33,025 nucleotides of DNA. It comes from Synergistaceae bacterium (GTDB lineage Bacteria > Synergistota > Synergistia > Synergistales > Aminobacteriaceae). The DNA lies in NCBI GenBank assembly GCA_031274425.1, contig JAISQE010000064.1, positions 1 through 33,025 on the forward strand, given 5' to 3'. Positions 22,673 to 33,025 of this stretch are shown here, piece by piece; positions within the stretch are counted from its first letter, which is position 1; each line of letters begins with the position of its first letter. The notes under the pieces were generated by a model. The model saw only the letters and a program-made list of their open reading frames with translations, did not search any database and had not been told where the DNA came from. The translations under genes were made by a program, and so were the position numbers.

Positions 22673-24799
22673 TTATTTGAACTTTAAAGCCTTTGTGGCC
22701 TTGGCCGCGGCGTTCAGCGTGAACCGGGAAAGAACCTCCGCCAGCGTCTGGGCATGTTCGCTCATGGCCTGAGATTGTTCGGCGACGCCCTGAGCGGCTT
22801 GCGCCGTTTCGTCGGTGGCGCGGCGAATGTTGGAAATGGTCTCCACCATCTCCATCGTCGATCTGGTGGCGCTGTCGATCGCCGTGGCCACCTCTTTGCT
22901 GGACGCCGCTTGTTCTTCCGCGACGGCGGCGATATTTTGTATGGAGTCGTTGGCCTTGTTCATTTCCTTCAGCGCCCCGTTGAGCTCCGTTTGCGCCTGC
23001 TCCGCCTGGCTGAGGGTCTCCACCAACATGCGCCCCGCTTCGGTTGTCGCCTTGATGCTTTCCTGAGCGCTGCTTTGAAGCTCCACGATAATGCCGTTGA
23101 CGTTCTGAGCCGCCCGGGCGGACTCCTCCGCCAGCTTCCGAACCTCTTCGGCGACGACGGCGAATCCTCGACCCACCTCGCCGGCCCGCGCCGCCTCGAT
23201 AGCCGCGTTGAGGGCCAACAAGTTGGTCTGATCCGCGATTCCGGTAATGACCGAAACGAAACTGCTGACGTTTTCGACGGACGCGACCAGTTGCCTTGTT
23301 TTGTTTTCGCTTTCCTTGGCGTTGGCGTCCACGTTGTGCATGCCGATAATGACGCTGTTTACAGTGCTGATGGCCTTGTTGGAGGCGTCCGTGGTCTGGG
23401 AGATGAAAGCGGCGCTGTCCGTCGCCGACTGGGCCACGGTGTCCGCGCCGGCGCTCATTTCCTCCACGCCCGCGTTGCACTCCTCCAGCGCCGCCCCGTT
23501 GCTTTCGCTCAAGGACGAAACCTGGTCGATAGAGGCCTTGACTTCTTCCATCGAGGCGTTGGTTTCCTCGGAAATGGAGGAAAGGTTGTTGGCGCTGTTC
23601 GAAAGGTTGTCCGCGACGTTCACGACCTGCTGCAGCGTATCCTCTTGGGCCTTAATCATATCGGCCAGGGCGTCCACCAGCACGCCCAATTCATCCCTGC
23701 CCTCGTAGTGGAAGTCCTTTTTGCTGATGGTCAAGTCGCCGCCCCCGGCGCGTTTCGCCAAAGTGACGATCGTGGAGAGCGGCTTCGTGATGCTGCGGGA
23801 GAGCAGAACCGCGACCACCATGCCCAACAGAATGGCCAAACCGGCCGCCGTGAACAAAATCACGATGGACGCGGCCAGGCTCTCCAGGGTATCCTTCGCG
23901 AAAACGCCCACCCGGCTCTGAGCCAGCGCTGAAGCGGCCGAAGACTCTTTGTTGAGCGCCGCCATAAGGGGTGCTTGATCCGTATAGGTTTTTTGCAGCG
24001 CCGTAAAGTCCTCGACGAACGCCGCCACGCCTTTTCGATAGGCGGGGAGCTTGTCCAGTATCTGAGAGGCTTGACTCTGGAAAGTGGGCTGGGTGAAAGC
24101 GTCGCGCAGCGCTCGGAGGCTGTTTTCCGACGTGGAGATGATTTTCTCGGCCGTCGCGTTCATATCCGAAACGTCGCGCTTGGCAATACTGCTCAAAAGC
24201 ATGAAGCGAAGGCTCAAAAGATCGGTGGTGAGGTTCTGCGCCTGATCGAGACGCTCCATGTGACTCTCCGTCAAGTTGCCGCCTCGAGCGATTTCCTTCG
24301 CGTAGGCGAAAAGATCGTTCACCAGTTTACTGCTCAACGTGGCTATCTCCGCGCCTTCGGCCGCCACGCTCTTGAACGCCGCATTTTTCTTCCGGGTGGC
24401 CTCCTCCGTCGCGTTCAGCATCTGGTTATAACTCTTGAAAACGGGAACGACAGTGTCCACCCCGTACTTCGCCGATTGCAAATTCGGATAGGCGTTGGAG
24501 AGGGCAACAATCGAGTCCAGCGTCTTCTGAAACAGATCCCTTGCCTCGCGGACCTTCGGGAGGACCGATTCGTCATCCAAGAGCTTCAACTCGTCGACCG
24601 CCAGGAAAAGCTCGTAAGCCTGCCGTTCCCCCTCGCCGGAAAGAGCCATGGAGGGAACGACCGCGCTCTCCATGTAATGACTGTCGACCTGCAGCGCCGC
24701 CAAATCGCGCCACGTCACCAACGTCGCCACGGCGAAAACCACCAAAAGCAAGCCAAACCCCAGCAATAATTTGGTACTGATCTTCATGTTTCTCCACAT
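22673..24799 (-). CDS. Methyl-accepting chemotaxis protein
   Basis: This is a transmembrane chemoreceptor of 708 residues that signals to CheA/CheW and steers the flagella. TM1 is at about residues 9-28. A helical periplasmic sensor domain of about 275 residues follows, and its size is compatible with a helical bimodular (HBM) domain. TM2 is near 305-330, followed by a HAMP domain ([20 protein letters not shown]). The signalling domain has the conserved hairpin tip [20 protein letters not shown] and [10 protein letters not shown]. No C-terminal CheR-tether pentapeptide is seen. The start ATG 24799 is preferred, as AAGGAGG directly abuts the ATG at 24808 but is nine bases from this one. No che genes are near, so it is an orphan receptor. 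Its ligand is unknown. Confidence 0.95.
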   Translation of the reverse strand: MWRNMKISTKLLLGFGLLLVVFAVATLVTWRDLAALQVDSHYMESAVVPSMALSGEGERQAYELFLAVDELKLLDDESVLPKVREARDLFQKTLDSIVALSNAYPNLQSAKYGVDTVVPVFKSYNQMLNATEEATRKKNAAFKSVAAEGAEIATLSSKLVNDLFAYAKEIARGGNLTESHMERLDQAQNLTTDLLSLRFMLLSSIAKRDVSDMNATAEKIISTSENSLRALRDAFTQPTFQSQASQILDKLPAYRKGVAAFVEDFTALQKTYTDQAPLMAALNKESSAASALAQSRVGVFAKDTLESLAASIVILFTAAGLAILLGMVVAVLLSRSITKPLSTIVTLAKRAGGGDLTISKKDFHYEGRDELGVLVDALADMIKAQEDTLQQVVNVADNLSNSANNLSSISEETNASMEEVKASIDQVSSLSESNGAALEECNAGVEEMSAGADTVAQSATDSAAFISQTTDASNKAISTVNSVIIGMHNVDANAKESENKTRQLVASVENVSSFVSVITGIADQTNLLALNAAIEAARAGEVGRGFAVVAEEVRKLAEESARAAQNVNGIIVELQSSAQESIKATTEAGRMLVETLSQAEQAQTELNGALKEMNKANDSIQNIAAVAEEQAASSKEVATAIDSATRSTMEMVETISNIRRATDETAQAAQGVAEQSQAMSEHAQTLAEVLSRFTLNAAAKATKALKFK

Positions 24800-25249
24800 A
24801 TACGCCATCCTCCTTCAGAAAATCCGTACGTAATAAGATACTCTAAAATCTGGAACACAAACGATTTTAAGTTCGAGTTCAATCGACTTTTCGCCCGACT
24901 TTTTGCCGCAAATCGCTCCCCATACTTTTAGATGGCAGAATGGCAACCGCAACATTTGTTAGTTTACTACAATTCTGGCGACATGGAGGGGAACACGAAA
25001 GGAAAGAGGCCACATTGAACTTTAAAATTTCTTTTTGACCGTAGGCCCAACGGAGAGAACCTCAGCTTCTCTCCGTATTTTTTCGTAAAGCGTTGGAAAT
25101 GTAACGACGACTTAAATCAGTAATATTGCTTAGAGCTTCATGGCCGACCCGGAGATGCTGTATGATGCTCGCGGACCTTTCCAGTTGAAAAGTTAAAAAT
25201 TAAACCCGGCGAACCCGCGTGGGGCCGGAGATCGAAAGGCGAGGACGCG
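24800..25249. other. Intergenic region with an orphan terminator
   Basis: 450 bases between divergent genes. It holds a weak promoter-like TACAAT (24968-24973), an 11-codon frame ATG 24983 to TGA 25018 of doubtful meaning, a strong + strand terminator (25050-25083), and a TATGAT (25161-25166) that may be the -10 of the next gene. The terminator without any gene before it suggests a short RNA or a leader. Confidence 0.5.
25050..25083 (+). terminator. Orphan intrinsic terminator
   Basis: ACGGAGAGAA (25050-25059) and TTCTCTCCGT (25067-25076) form a perfect 10-bp stem with a 7-base loop, followed by A and six T. The + strand upstream has no recognisable gene back to the chemoreceptor start. Confidence 0.8.
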
Positions 25250-26953
25250 ATGATAGAGGATGCGATGACGGACGAAAAACGCGGCGGGACATGCGGCATA
25301 ACCGTAATGCCGGAGGGAAAGGTTATTTTCTACTCTCCGGGGGAAGATCTTTTGAGCCTTTTATCGAAGGAGGGGGTTTTCGTGGACGGCGCTTGCGGCG
25401 GAGCGGGAACCTGCGGCAAATGCAAGGTCGCGATTCTCTCCGGAGACCTGCCGCCCCCGAGCGGCAACGAACGCGATCTGTTGAGCGAGGAAGAACGCCT
25501 GGGGCGCTGCCGCTTGGCGTGCCGGATCGTCCCCGCGGGGGATATCGTCGTCGAGGTTCCCGCCCCTCAAAGGGAGTTCGCGATCCCGGCATCCGAAACC
25601 CCGCCCGATTCGCGTCTGAAACCCGGGCTTTACGGACTCGCGGTCGACATCGGCACGACGACGGTGGAGGCGGCGCTGACGGACATGAGGACGGGCAGGG
25701 AGGTCGCCGTCCGGTCCGCGATCAACCCCCAGACGCGATTCGGCATGGACGTGCTGTCTCGAATCTCCTACGTCATGGCGCGTCCCGATGGGGTAGACAC
25801 CCTGCAAAGGGCGATCGTGGAGTTGCTCGACTCGATGGCGGGGGAACTGTGCCCGGAGCCGTCCTCCATCGCCGCTGTGGCCGTAGCGGCCAACTGCGCC
25901 ATGCTGCATCTTCTTTTGGGGGTGAGCCCCGCGCCGCTGGGAGCCTTTCCGTTTAGGCCCGCCTTTGTGGAGGGCCGGGACCTTCCGGCCGCGGAGATCG
26001 GCCTGAAAAACGTCGGAAAAGGAGCCCGATTGTATTGCCTGCCCTCCGTGTCGGCCTTTATCGGCGCGGACATCGTCGCCGGCCTTTACGCCTCCGGGCT
26101 GACCCGGCAAAAGGGCAACGTGCTTTTTATCGACATCGGCACCAACGGGGAGATGGCCCTGTTTCGCGAGGGGCCCATCCGAGAGGGTCCCCAGGGATCC
26201 CTCCAGGAGGCCTCTCTCGTATCCTGTTCCTGCGCGGCCGGGCCGGCTCTGGAGGGCATGAACATCCGCTGCGGAATGCGCGCGGCGGTCGGCGCCGTCG
26301 AGGACGTCTTCATCGACGCGGACGGCTCCGTTCGACTGAAAATCATTGGGGCCGGGGCCTCCGAAACCGGGACCCCGGTCGGCATTTGCGGCAGCGGAAT
26401 CCTCGCGGCAGTGAGGGAGTTTCTCCGCGTGGGGCTCGTTCGCCCGGACGGCGCTCTGGCGACGGCGGAGGAGCTGCCTTTGGGACGAAGATCCCTCGCC
26501 GCTCTGTGCCGCGAGGAAAACGGCAATCTCGCCGTTCGTTTGAGCGAGAAGGTGATCGTGACTCAAAAGGACATCCGTCAGGTGCAGTTGGCGAAAGGGG
26601 CGTTGCTCTCGGGCGTTTGCGCTCTTTTGGATTGGTGGGGGCTCCAGGCTCGGGACCTCGACAAGGTTTTCGTGGCCGGGCAGTTCGGGGCGCACCTTCC
26701 CGCCGAGAGCCTGACCGGGTGCGGCATCCTCCCCGCCGAGCTTCAGGGGAAAATCGAATACCTGGGCAACTCGTCCCGGATCGGAGCGCGGAAGGCCCTG
26801 ACCTCTTCCTCCGTTCGGGAGGAGATGGAAGCGTTGGCCCGCTCCGTCGCGTGCCTGGAGCTTGGCGCGACGCCGGGGTATGAGGAACTCTTCATGCGAT
26901 GCCTGGAGTTTCCGCCGGGAAACCGGGAAGATCCGTCCGCGGATCGCCCATAA
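25250..26953 (+). CDS. 2Fe-2S / ASKHA-domain protein (RACo-like corrinoid activation family, DUF4445)
   Basis: Proteins of this type re-reduce the cobalt of corrinoid proteins in methyl-transfer pathways, using ATP. The 567-residue protein has an N-terminal ferredoxin-like domain with cysteines in ACGGAGTCGKCKV (49-61) and a later RLAC, giving one 2Fe-2S site. A linker and then a large ASKHA ATPase-like body follow: LAVDIGTTTVEAAL near 138-151, VLFIDIGTNGEMALF near 289-303, GICGSGILAAVREFL and FVAGQFGAHLPAESL. The start ATG 25250 (or 25265) has only a weak GAGG. No corrinoid methyltransferase is in the window, so its partner is unknown. It ends at a strong terminator shared with groEL. Confidence 0.88.
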   Translation: MIEDAMTDEKRGGTCGITVMPEGKVIFYSPGEDLLSLLSKEGVFVDGACGGAGTCGKCKVAILSGDLPPPSGNERDLLSEEERLGRCRLACRIVPAGDIVVEVPAPQREFAIPASETPPDSRLKPGLYGLAVDIGTTTVEAALTDMRTGREVAVRSAINPQTRFGMDVLSRISYVMARPDGVDTLQRAIVELLDSMAGELCPEPSSIAAVAVAANCAMLHLLLGVSPAPLGAFPFRPAFVEGRDLPAAEIGLKNVGKGARLYCLPSVSAFIGADIVAGLYASGLTRQKGNVLFIDIGTNGEMALFREGPIREGPQGSLQEASLVSCSCAAGPALEGMNIRCGMRAAVGAVEDVFIDADGSVRLKIIGAGASETGTPVGICGSGILAAVREFLRVGLVRPDGALATAEELPLGRRSLAALCREENGNLAVRLSEKVIVTQKDIRQVQLAKGALLSGVCALLDWWGLQARDLDKVFVAGQFGAHLPAESLTGCGILPAELQGKIEYLGNSSRIGARKALTSSSVREEMEALARSVACLELGATPGYEELFMRCLEFPPGNREDPSADRP

Positions 26954-26987
26954 AGAGCCCCGGGAAGCGGACTTCCCGGGGCTCTTT
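26952..26987. terminator. Bidirectional terminator between the ASKHA gene and groEL
   Basis: A perfect 16-bp stem (26952-26967 with 26972-26987, core GAGCCCCGGG/CCCGGGGCTC) has a CGGA loop and A/T ends, so it can work for both convergent genes. Its left arm overlaps the TAA stop. Confidence 0.92.
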
Positions 26988-27013
26988 CAGTTCTCGCGCT
27001 ATTGGGCTCGCGC

Positions 27014-28672
<1,659 letters not shown>

Positions 28673-28963
28673 CTACTTCTCGATAATGGCGAGCACGTCG
28701 CGCTCGCTGAAGATGACGTACTCGTCGCCGTCAATCTTGACCTCGGTGCCCGCATATTTGCTGAAGATGATGCGGTCGCCGACCTTGACCTCGACGGGCA
28801 GTTTCTGGCCGTTGTCCAGCACCTTGCCCGAGCCGATGGCCATAACCTCGCCCTCGGTCGGCTTCTCCTTCGCCGTATCCGGCAGAACGATGCCGCCTTT
28901 CGTCTTTTCCTCGCGGGTGAGAACCTTCACTACAATCCTGTCTCCAAGTGGCTTGAGATTCAT
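28673..28963 (-). CDS. groS: 10 kDa co-chaperonin GroES
   Basis: This is the lid of the GroEL chamber. The 96 residues begin [13 protein letters not shown] and contain the mobile loop [18 protein letters not shown]. They end [17 protein letters not shown], all standard. ATG 28963 is chosen, with AGGAGGG eight bases before it, over the TTG at 28969. It is the first gene of the groESL operon. Confidence 0.98.
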   Translation of the reverse strand: MNLKPLGDRIVVKVLTREEKTKGGIVLPDTAKEKPTEGEVMAIGSGKVLDNGQKLPVEVKVGDRIIFSKYAGTEVKIDGDEYVIFSERDVLAIIEK

Positions 28964-28990
28964 AAACAATCCCTCCTGAGATTTTTAATG

Positions 28991-29017
28991 TTAGCAGTCC
29001 TTACGAAAGAGTGCTAA
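28991..29017 (-). promoter_or_regulatory. CIRCE element (HrcA operator) of groESL
   Basis: TTAGCAGTC-N9-GAGTGCTAA fits the CIRCE inverted repeat TTAGCACTC-N9-GAGTGCTAA with one arm mismatch. It lies between the promoter and the groES start, so HrcA repression of groESL under normal temperature is expected. Confidence 0.93.
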
Positions 29018-29034
29018 TCATTTTTCACGTGGAA

Positions 29035-29063
29035 ATAATAGCCCCTCATTCGAAGGAGTTCAA
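29035..29063 (-). promoter_or_regulatory. groESL promoter
   Basis: On the - strand TTGAAC (29063-29058) and TATTAT (29040-29035) are 17 bases apart, of the vegetative sigma type, directly upstream of the CIRCE element. Confidence 0.65.
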
Positions 29064-29164
29064 TACGAGAAATTACGTATCGGTAAAAATTTTCGGCGGC
29101 GAAGGAGGGTTCGCCGCCGGGGATATTTCGCTCGATTGCTGGGTTGCTGGATTAAACCTCGCCG

Positions 29165-31186
29165 TTACTCGGCGTCTTCCTCCCGAAACTCTTCGATGGC
29201 TTTTTGGGCGTCGGAGGCGTTTTTCAGCGCGGCGTATTCGTAGGCGTTGCGGCCCGTGTTGTCGGCGCGCTCGTGGCTGGCCCCCGCGGACAGAAGGAAG
29301 CGCGTCGAGTCCGCGTTGTTGTAGGACGCGGCGACCATCAGAGGCGTCGTGCCCCCGTTGTCGGGAACGTCGGGGTTTCCTTCCCCCAGCAGAAGGCGGA
29401 GAACCTCCAGCCCGGAGGCGCTGCGCGCCGCGAAGTGCAGCGGGGTCCACCCCACCGCGTCGACGGCGTCCGCCTTCGCCCCGGCGTCGAGAAGCCGCCG
29501 GGTCGTCTCCAGTTTCCCGCGCAGGGCGGCGTGCATCAAGGGCGTCGAATACCCCGCGTCCACGCTGTCCACGTCGCTCCCCGACGCGATGAGAAGGTCG
29601 ATGACCGCCAGGTTGCCGTCATTTTCCTCCCGCGTCTGAACGGCATGGGCCAGCGGGGTCAGCCCGTCCAGATCTTTGACGTTCAAGTCGGCGCTCAGCG
29701 CCACGAGTTTTTCCACGGCCGGGACGTTGCCCACCGTGGCCGCGACCGTGAGGGCCGTCATGCCCTGGGTGTTTTTTCGATTCAGGTTCGCCCCGGCGGC
29801 CGCGAGGGCGTCGAGCATCTTCGCGTCCCGCACCCTCTGGGCGGCCAGCATCAAGGGGGACAACCCGTCCCAGGTCGACTGGTCGGGGTCTGCGCCGCCC
29901 TCCAGCAGCGTCTTCGCGGCGTCGATATCCAGGTTCGCCACGGCGCTCATCAACGCGGAAATGGTGTCGTAGGTTTGGTGATTGGGGTTCGCCCCCTGTC
30001 TCAGAAGGGCTCGAAGGTCCTCGGAGCCGACCCTGGACTCTATCGCGATCATCAGGGCGGAAGTCCCCTGGCGCGTGCTCTCGTCCATGTCGACGCCCGC
30101 GTTTTTCAGCAGCGCGTAGATCTCCTCGGGCGCTCCTTTGGAGGCCGCGTGCGTCAGGGCCGTCCACGAATTGCGATCGCGAAGATCGGTTCGGGCCCCC
30201 GCTTTCAAAAGAGCCTCCGCCGCGCCCGCGTTCTTTTGTTTGCAGGCCTCCATCAAGGGAGTCGTCAGAGAGGAGTCCACGGCGTTCGGGTTGGCTCCCG
30301 CCTCGACCAAGGCCGTCAGGATCTCCGGGGCCGCGTCTTGACGCGACGCGAGGAGGAGAATCGCGCTCCTGTTCTGGTCGTCCTCGGCGTTGACATCAGC
30401 CTTCCCGTCGATCAGCGCGCGGACCGAACCGAGATCGGCCCCGGCCGCCACCGCGCTCATCAAGGGGGTGTATCGATTTTTTCCCCGGACGTTGGCGTCC
30501 GCCCCGGCCTCGACGAGAAGCCGCAAAACCGCGGCGTCGGGCTTCTCGGAAGCCACCAGAAGGGGCGTGACGCCCTCGTTGTTGGGTTCGTCCGCTTTAG
30601 CGCCGGCATCCAGCAGAAGCCGGACGATCTCCGAGTGGGCGCGCGTGGCCGCCACCCACAAGGGGGTCCTGCCGTTTCTGTCTCGGGCGTTCGGCTGCGC
30701 CCCATGCCTCAGAAGGGACGCCACGACCTCCGAGGACTCGCTGGAGGCCGAGGCCAGGTAAAGAGGAGTCCGCCCCTGCCTGTCGGCGGAGTTCAGCGAA
30801 GCCCCGGCCCCCAGCAGGGCCTCCGTTATTTTGACGTTGGGGTTGTAGGCCGCCGCCAGCATCAGCGGGGTCAGTCGTTCGAGCCCCTCCGCGGAAAGCG
30901 ATGCCCCGCGCTTCACGAGAAGCTCGATCATGGCGGGGTCGGAAGAGTATTCGGCCACCACGTGGAGGGGGCGGTTTCCGCTCGGGAACACCGCGTCCGC
31001 CGAGGACTCCTTGAGGGCGAGCTTCAACTCGGACACGGTCCCGGACTTGCAGACGCGCTCCAGCTCCGCCGTATCCGCCGCTGCCGCGACGCCGGTCCAT
31101 AGGGAAACGAAAAACAAAAAGGAAAGCGTCGCGACGACCCTTCTCCTAATAAAAAGCCTAAAAAGCCCAAAAAAGATGTACGACAT
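29165..31186 (-). CDS. Exported ankyrin-repeat protein (17 full repeats)
   Basis: This 673-residue protein starts with a signal peptide: charged RRR at 14-16, hydrophobic VVATLSFLFFVSLW, and cleavage around AAA-AD at 36-38. Residues from about 69 to 650 form 17 ankyrin repeats of 33-38 residues (TPLMLAA...LLxAGAxxNxxD). A partial cap follows, and an acidic end EEFREEDAE. It has no catalytic domain, so the likely role is periplasmic or envelope protein binding. The repeats diverge from each other, so they are not a recent expansion. The start ATG 31186 has GGGAGG 14 bases upstream, somewhat far. The open frame to 31750 is not supported, because it covers the divergent gene. The partner is unknown. 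Confidence 0.9.
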   Translation of the reverse strand: MSYIFFGLFRLFIRRRVVATLSFLFFVSLWTGVAAAADTAELERVCKSGTVSELKLALKESSADAVFPSGNRPLHVVAEYSSDPAMIELLVKRGASLSAEGLERLTPLMLAAAYNPNVKITEALLGAGASLNSADRQGRTPLYLASASSESSEVVASLLRHGAQPNARDRNGRTPLWVAATRAHSEIVRLLLDAGAKADEPNNEGVTPLLVASEKPDAAVLRLLVEAGADANVRGKNRYTPLMSAVAAGADLGSVRALIDGKADVNAEDDQNRSAILLLASRQDAAPEILTALVEAGANPNAVDSSLTTPLMEACKQKNAGAAEALLKAGARTDLRDRNSWTALTHAASKGAPEEIYALLKNAGVDMDESTRQGTSALMIAIESRVGSEDLRALLRQGANPNHQTYDTISALMSAVANLDIDAAKTLLEGGADPDQSTWDGLSPLMLAAQRVRDAKMLDALAAAGANLNRKNTQGMTALTVAATVGNVPAVEKLVALSADLNVKDLDGLTPLAHAVQTREENDGNLAVIDLLIASGSDVDSVDAGYSTPLMHAALRGKLETTRRLLDAGAKADAVDAVGWTPLHFAARSASGLEVLRLLLGEGNPDVPDNGGTTPLMVAASYNNADSTRFLLSAGASHERADNTGRNAYEYAALKNASDAQKAIEEFREEDAE

Positions 31187-31378
31187 GATTTTTGTCCCAA
31201 CCTCCCGTATCTTTATGTTTCCGGAATACTGTAAAATATTGTAGCGTCGGGACCATCTTAACATCGAATGTCCGAGTTTTTGCACGGCGGGTTGGGGGAA
31301 AAGCCCGAAGCCGGGGCTTTGGGGAATAATTTTTGGAAAATATTTTTTGAAGAATATTTTTTGAGGGAGGCATGTCTC

Positions 31379-31759
31379 ATGACAGTTCGTCTTAAAATTA
31401 TTATGGAGCGAAGCGTCGCTCGGCTCGGGTGCTGCGGGTGCGTTTCTTACGGCCCGATGGAAAAAGCATCGTTTCCCGAGCAGCAGGCTCACATTCAAAG
31501 CGTCGGCAAAATTCTCCGGTCTCTTCGGGAGCGTTACGGGGAGCGAGTGGACGTGTCCGTCGTGGACCCCAGAAACATGATCGCGTTTTGGGACAACATC
31601 CGCTACGGCATACGCCCATCGACGCCCGCGTGGATCCTGGGGCGCAAAAAAATTTTCGAGGGCGTCCCCGACCTGGAAAAACTGCAAAGCGCTCTCGACG
31701 CCGAGCTGGAGCGCGACTCTTTCTCCCCCGCGGGCGGCGTGCAAGCGCACTCCGGTTGA
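31379..31759 (+). CDS. Small cysteine-containing protein with thioredoxin-like features
   Basis: This 126-residue protein has no signal peptide. A CCGC cluster (LGCCGCVSYG, near 17-26) follows the first strand. After a helix and VDVSVVDPRN comes RPSTPAWILGRKKIFEGVPD, which has the TP (cis-proline) and following strand/turn of the thioredoxin fold, then a C-terminal helix. The cysteines are not a CxxC of the usual type, so a redox or metal role is only suggested. ATG 31379 has GGGAGG at 31365-31370. It is divergent from the exported ankyrin protein across 192 bases. The upstream DNA is AT-rich and holds partial repeats of AATATTTTTTG. Confidence 0.65.
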   Translation: MTVRLKIIMERSVARLGCCGCVSYGPMEKASFPEQQAHIQSVGKILRSLRERYGERVDVSVVDPRNMIAFWDNIRYGIRPSTPAWILGRKKIFEGVPDLEKLQSALDAELERDSFSPAGGVQAHSG

Positions 31760-31824
31760 GACAGGCCGAAAAACCGAAAACGGAGCGCTCTATTGTGCGA
31801 GGGTGAAGTTTGAAACAATTCGAG

Positions 31825-31865
31825 TTCAAACCCAGGAAAGCCGGGCTCTGTTTCCTGGGTTTGAA
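31825..31865. terminator. 15-bp perfect inverted repeat between convergent genes
   Basis: TTCAAACCCAGGAAA (31825-31839) and its exact complement (31851-31865) flank an 11-base loop. It lies between the thioredoxin-like gene (+) and the RND gene (-), where a bidirectional terminator is expected, but neither side has a T-run. Confidence 0.55.
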
Positions 31866-31880
31866 TGGGTACGTTTGTAC

Positions 31881-33025
31881 TTACGCGAGGGGCGTACCGG
31901 GCTCAGGGGAGGGAGCGGGCGCCGGTTTTTTGCGCCCCAAACGAAGGCGGATCGCCCAGTAGATTTTGTAGGCGGCGGGGATGGCCAGAAGGGCCAGGAA
32001 ACCGCCCGCAATCAGACCTCCGATGGCGACTACGGCGATGGGAGAACGCATCGCCGAGGCTCCGCCGGTGGACAGAGCCAGGGGGAGCAGCGACACGACC
32101 GAGGTCGCGACGGCCATGACCAAGGCCTTGAAGCGCGTCTCGGAGGCCTGTTCGATCGCCTGATAGGGGTGGACGTTTTCCTCTAGGCGCAGGGCCTCCG
32201 CGTAGTCGACGACGACGATGGCGTTGTTGACGACCATGCCGATCAACATGATCACGCCGATCAGCGCGAATACGGAGATGGACGTACCCGAAACCAGCAT
32301 CGCGGGCACCACCCCGATCAGGGCCATGGGGACCGTCAGCAGAATGATGAAGGCGTAGGCCCACGATTCCATGATGGCCGCCACGACGATGTAGGTGATC
32401 ACAATGGAGATGACGATGGCGCGGAAAAGCTCCGCGAATTCCTCCGCCATGCTCTCCTCCTCGCCGCCGAAGCTGAAAGAGTACCCATCCGGTAGGGTGA
32501 ACGTCGAGAGGAGCTGTCGCATCTTCTCGTTGCCCTCGCCCGCCGTGATGTAGCGCACGTTGCCCGTGATGACCACCGCGCGCTCGCGGTCGACGCGGCG
32601 AATCTCCGTGGGGGCGTCCCTCCAGACCACGTCCGCCATTTCTTTCAGAGGCACCAGGCCGTAGGCGGTCATGATCGGCAGTTCCGGAACGGTGTAGATG
32701 TCGCCCGCCTTCCGGCGATCCAGCCGGGCCTTGATGTCGTACTCGAACCCCTCGCGGCGGAACTTCCCGGCGTCGTTGCCGATGAGGTAACCCTGCACGA
32801 TGCTCGCGAGGTCCGAAAGGTTCAGCCCCAAAGGTGCGAGGCGCCAGCGAATGGGGGCGATCTGAAGTTCGGGCTTGCCCATCTCCGTCTCGATGGTCAG
32901 GTCTCGAACGCCGGGAATCGCGCGGCCCCTGGCTCGCACCTCCTCCGCGATGGAGTAGAGGACGTTCATGTCCTCCCCCTTGATCCGTATCTCGATGGGG
33001 TTGCCGAATCCGGCGCGAGTGTCGT
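31881..33025 (-). CDS. RND-family efflux permease (AcrB-like), C-terminal part
   Basis: This is the inner-membrane pump subunit of a tripartite efflux system. The gene runs out of the window, and the last about 381 codons are present. They cover the end of the second periplasmic (docking/porter) loop (to about GYSFSFGGEEESMAEEFAEL), and then six membrane helices with the RND motif VVNNAIVVVDYAEALR and TVPMALIGVVPAML. A Pro-rich tail (KKPAPAPSPEPGTPLA) ends it. The frame continues through 33025 without a stop (GFGNPIEIRIKGED precedes the first visible ATG). The adaptor gene is probably upstream, outside the window. The substrate is unknown. Confidence 0.93.
   Translation of the reverse strand, partial: DTRAGFGNPIEIRIKGEDMNVLYSIAEEVRARGRAIPGVRDLTIETEMGKPELQIAPIRWRLAPLGLNLSDLASIVQGYLIGNDAGKFRREGFEYDIKARLDRRKAGDIYTVPELPIMTAYGLVPLKEMADVVWRDAPTEIRRVDRERAVVITGNVRYITAGEGNEKMRQLLSTFTLPDGYSFSFGGEEESMAEEFAELFRAIVISIVITYIVVAAIMESWAYAFIILLTVPMALIGVVPAMLVSGTSISVFALIGVIMLIGMVVNNAIVVVDYAEALRLEENVHPYQAIEQASETRFKALVMAVATSVVSLLPLALSTGGASAMRSPIAVVAIGGLIAGGFLALLAIPAAYKIYWAIRLRLGRKKPAPAPSPEPGTPLA

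Noticed and set aside
29204-31102. 632-codon + strand frame antisense to the ankyrin gene
   Set aside because: Shadow of the ankyrin repeats, rich in Arg/Gly and without homology.

Overview
The window looks like a chromosomal segment of a diderm, flagellated anaerobe, most likely of the Synergistota (Synergistetes). This is an inference. It rests on high GC with strong GC3 bias, on a flagellar cap gene next to chemotaxis and RND efflux genes, and on a tripartite tricarboxylate transporter, a 2Fe-2S/ASKHA activator-type protein and several short conserved-looking proteins I cannot name. No rRNA, tRNA, CRISPR array or intact insertion sequence was found.

Layout. 1-4508 is a housekeeping block on the + strand: glmU, prs, rplY (ctc) and pth, closed by a terminator. 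4564-10347 is a - strand catabolic operon: GntR/FCD regulator, TctC-type binding protein, FAH-family hydrolase, TctB, TctA and an isocitrate/isopropylmalate-type dehydrogenase. It is divergent from an iron-type alcohol dehydrogenase (10430-11608) across an 82-bp promoter region holding two GntR-like half-palindromes. 11609-12312 is a gene graveyard. It holds a second copy of the pth terminator, a remnant of a dehydrogenase gene, and a collapsed MarR/SRPBCC pair that keeps its promoter and palindrome. htpG and an unknown gene follow, then a very long fliD on the - strand.

18021-20976 holds an unknown gene, an UPF0104/flippase-like membrane protein, a PEMT/ICMT-like methyltransferase and another unknown gene. 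21092-22403 (- strand) is an encapsulin nanocompartment operon, with encapsulated-ferritin cargo first and shell second, and structured spacer DNA around it. A chemoreceptor (22673-24799), an ASKHA/2Fe-2S protein (25250-26953) and groES-groEL under a CIRCE element follow. The right end carries an exported 17-repeat ankyrin protein divergent from a small thioredoxin-like protein, and the 3' part of an RND efflux permease that runs off the window.

The functional systems are carboxylate uptake and oxidation under GntR control, iron storage in an encapsulin shell, heat-shock chaperones, and motility/chemotaxis. The least ordinary items are the encapsulin operon with its atypical cargo tail and hairpin-rich spacers, the FliD with four degenerate beta-type modules, the graveyard at 11.6-12.1 kb, and three tandem microduplications lying exactly on stop codons.
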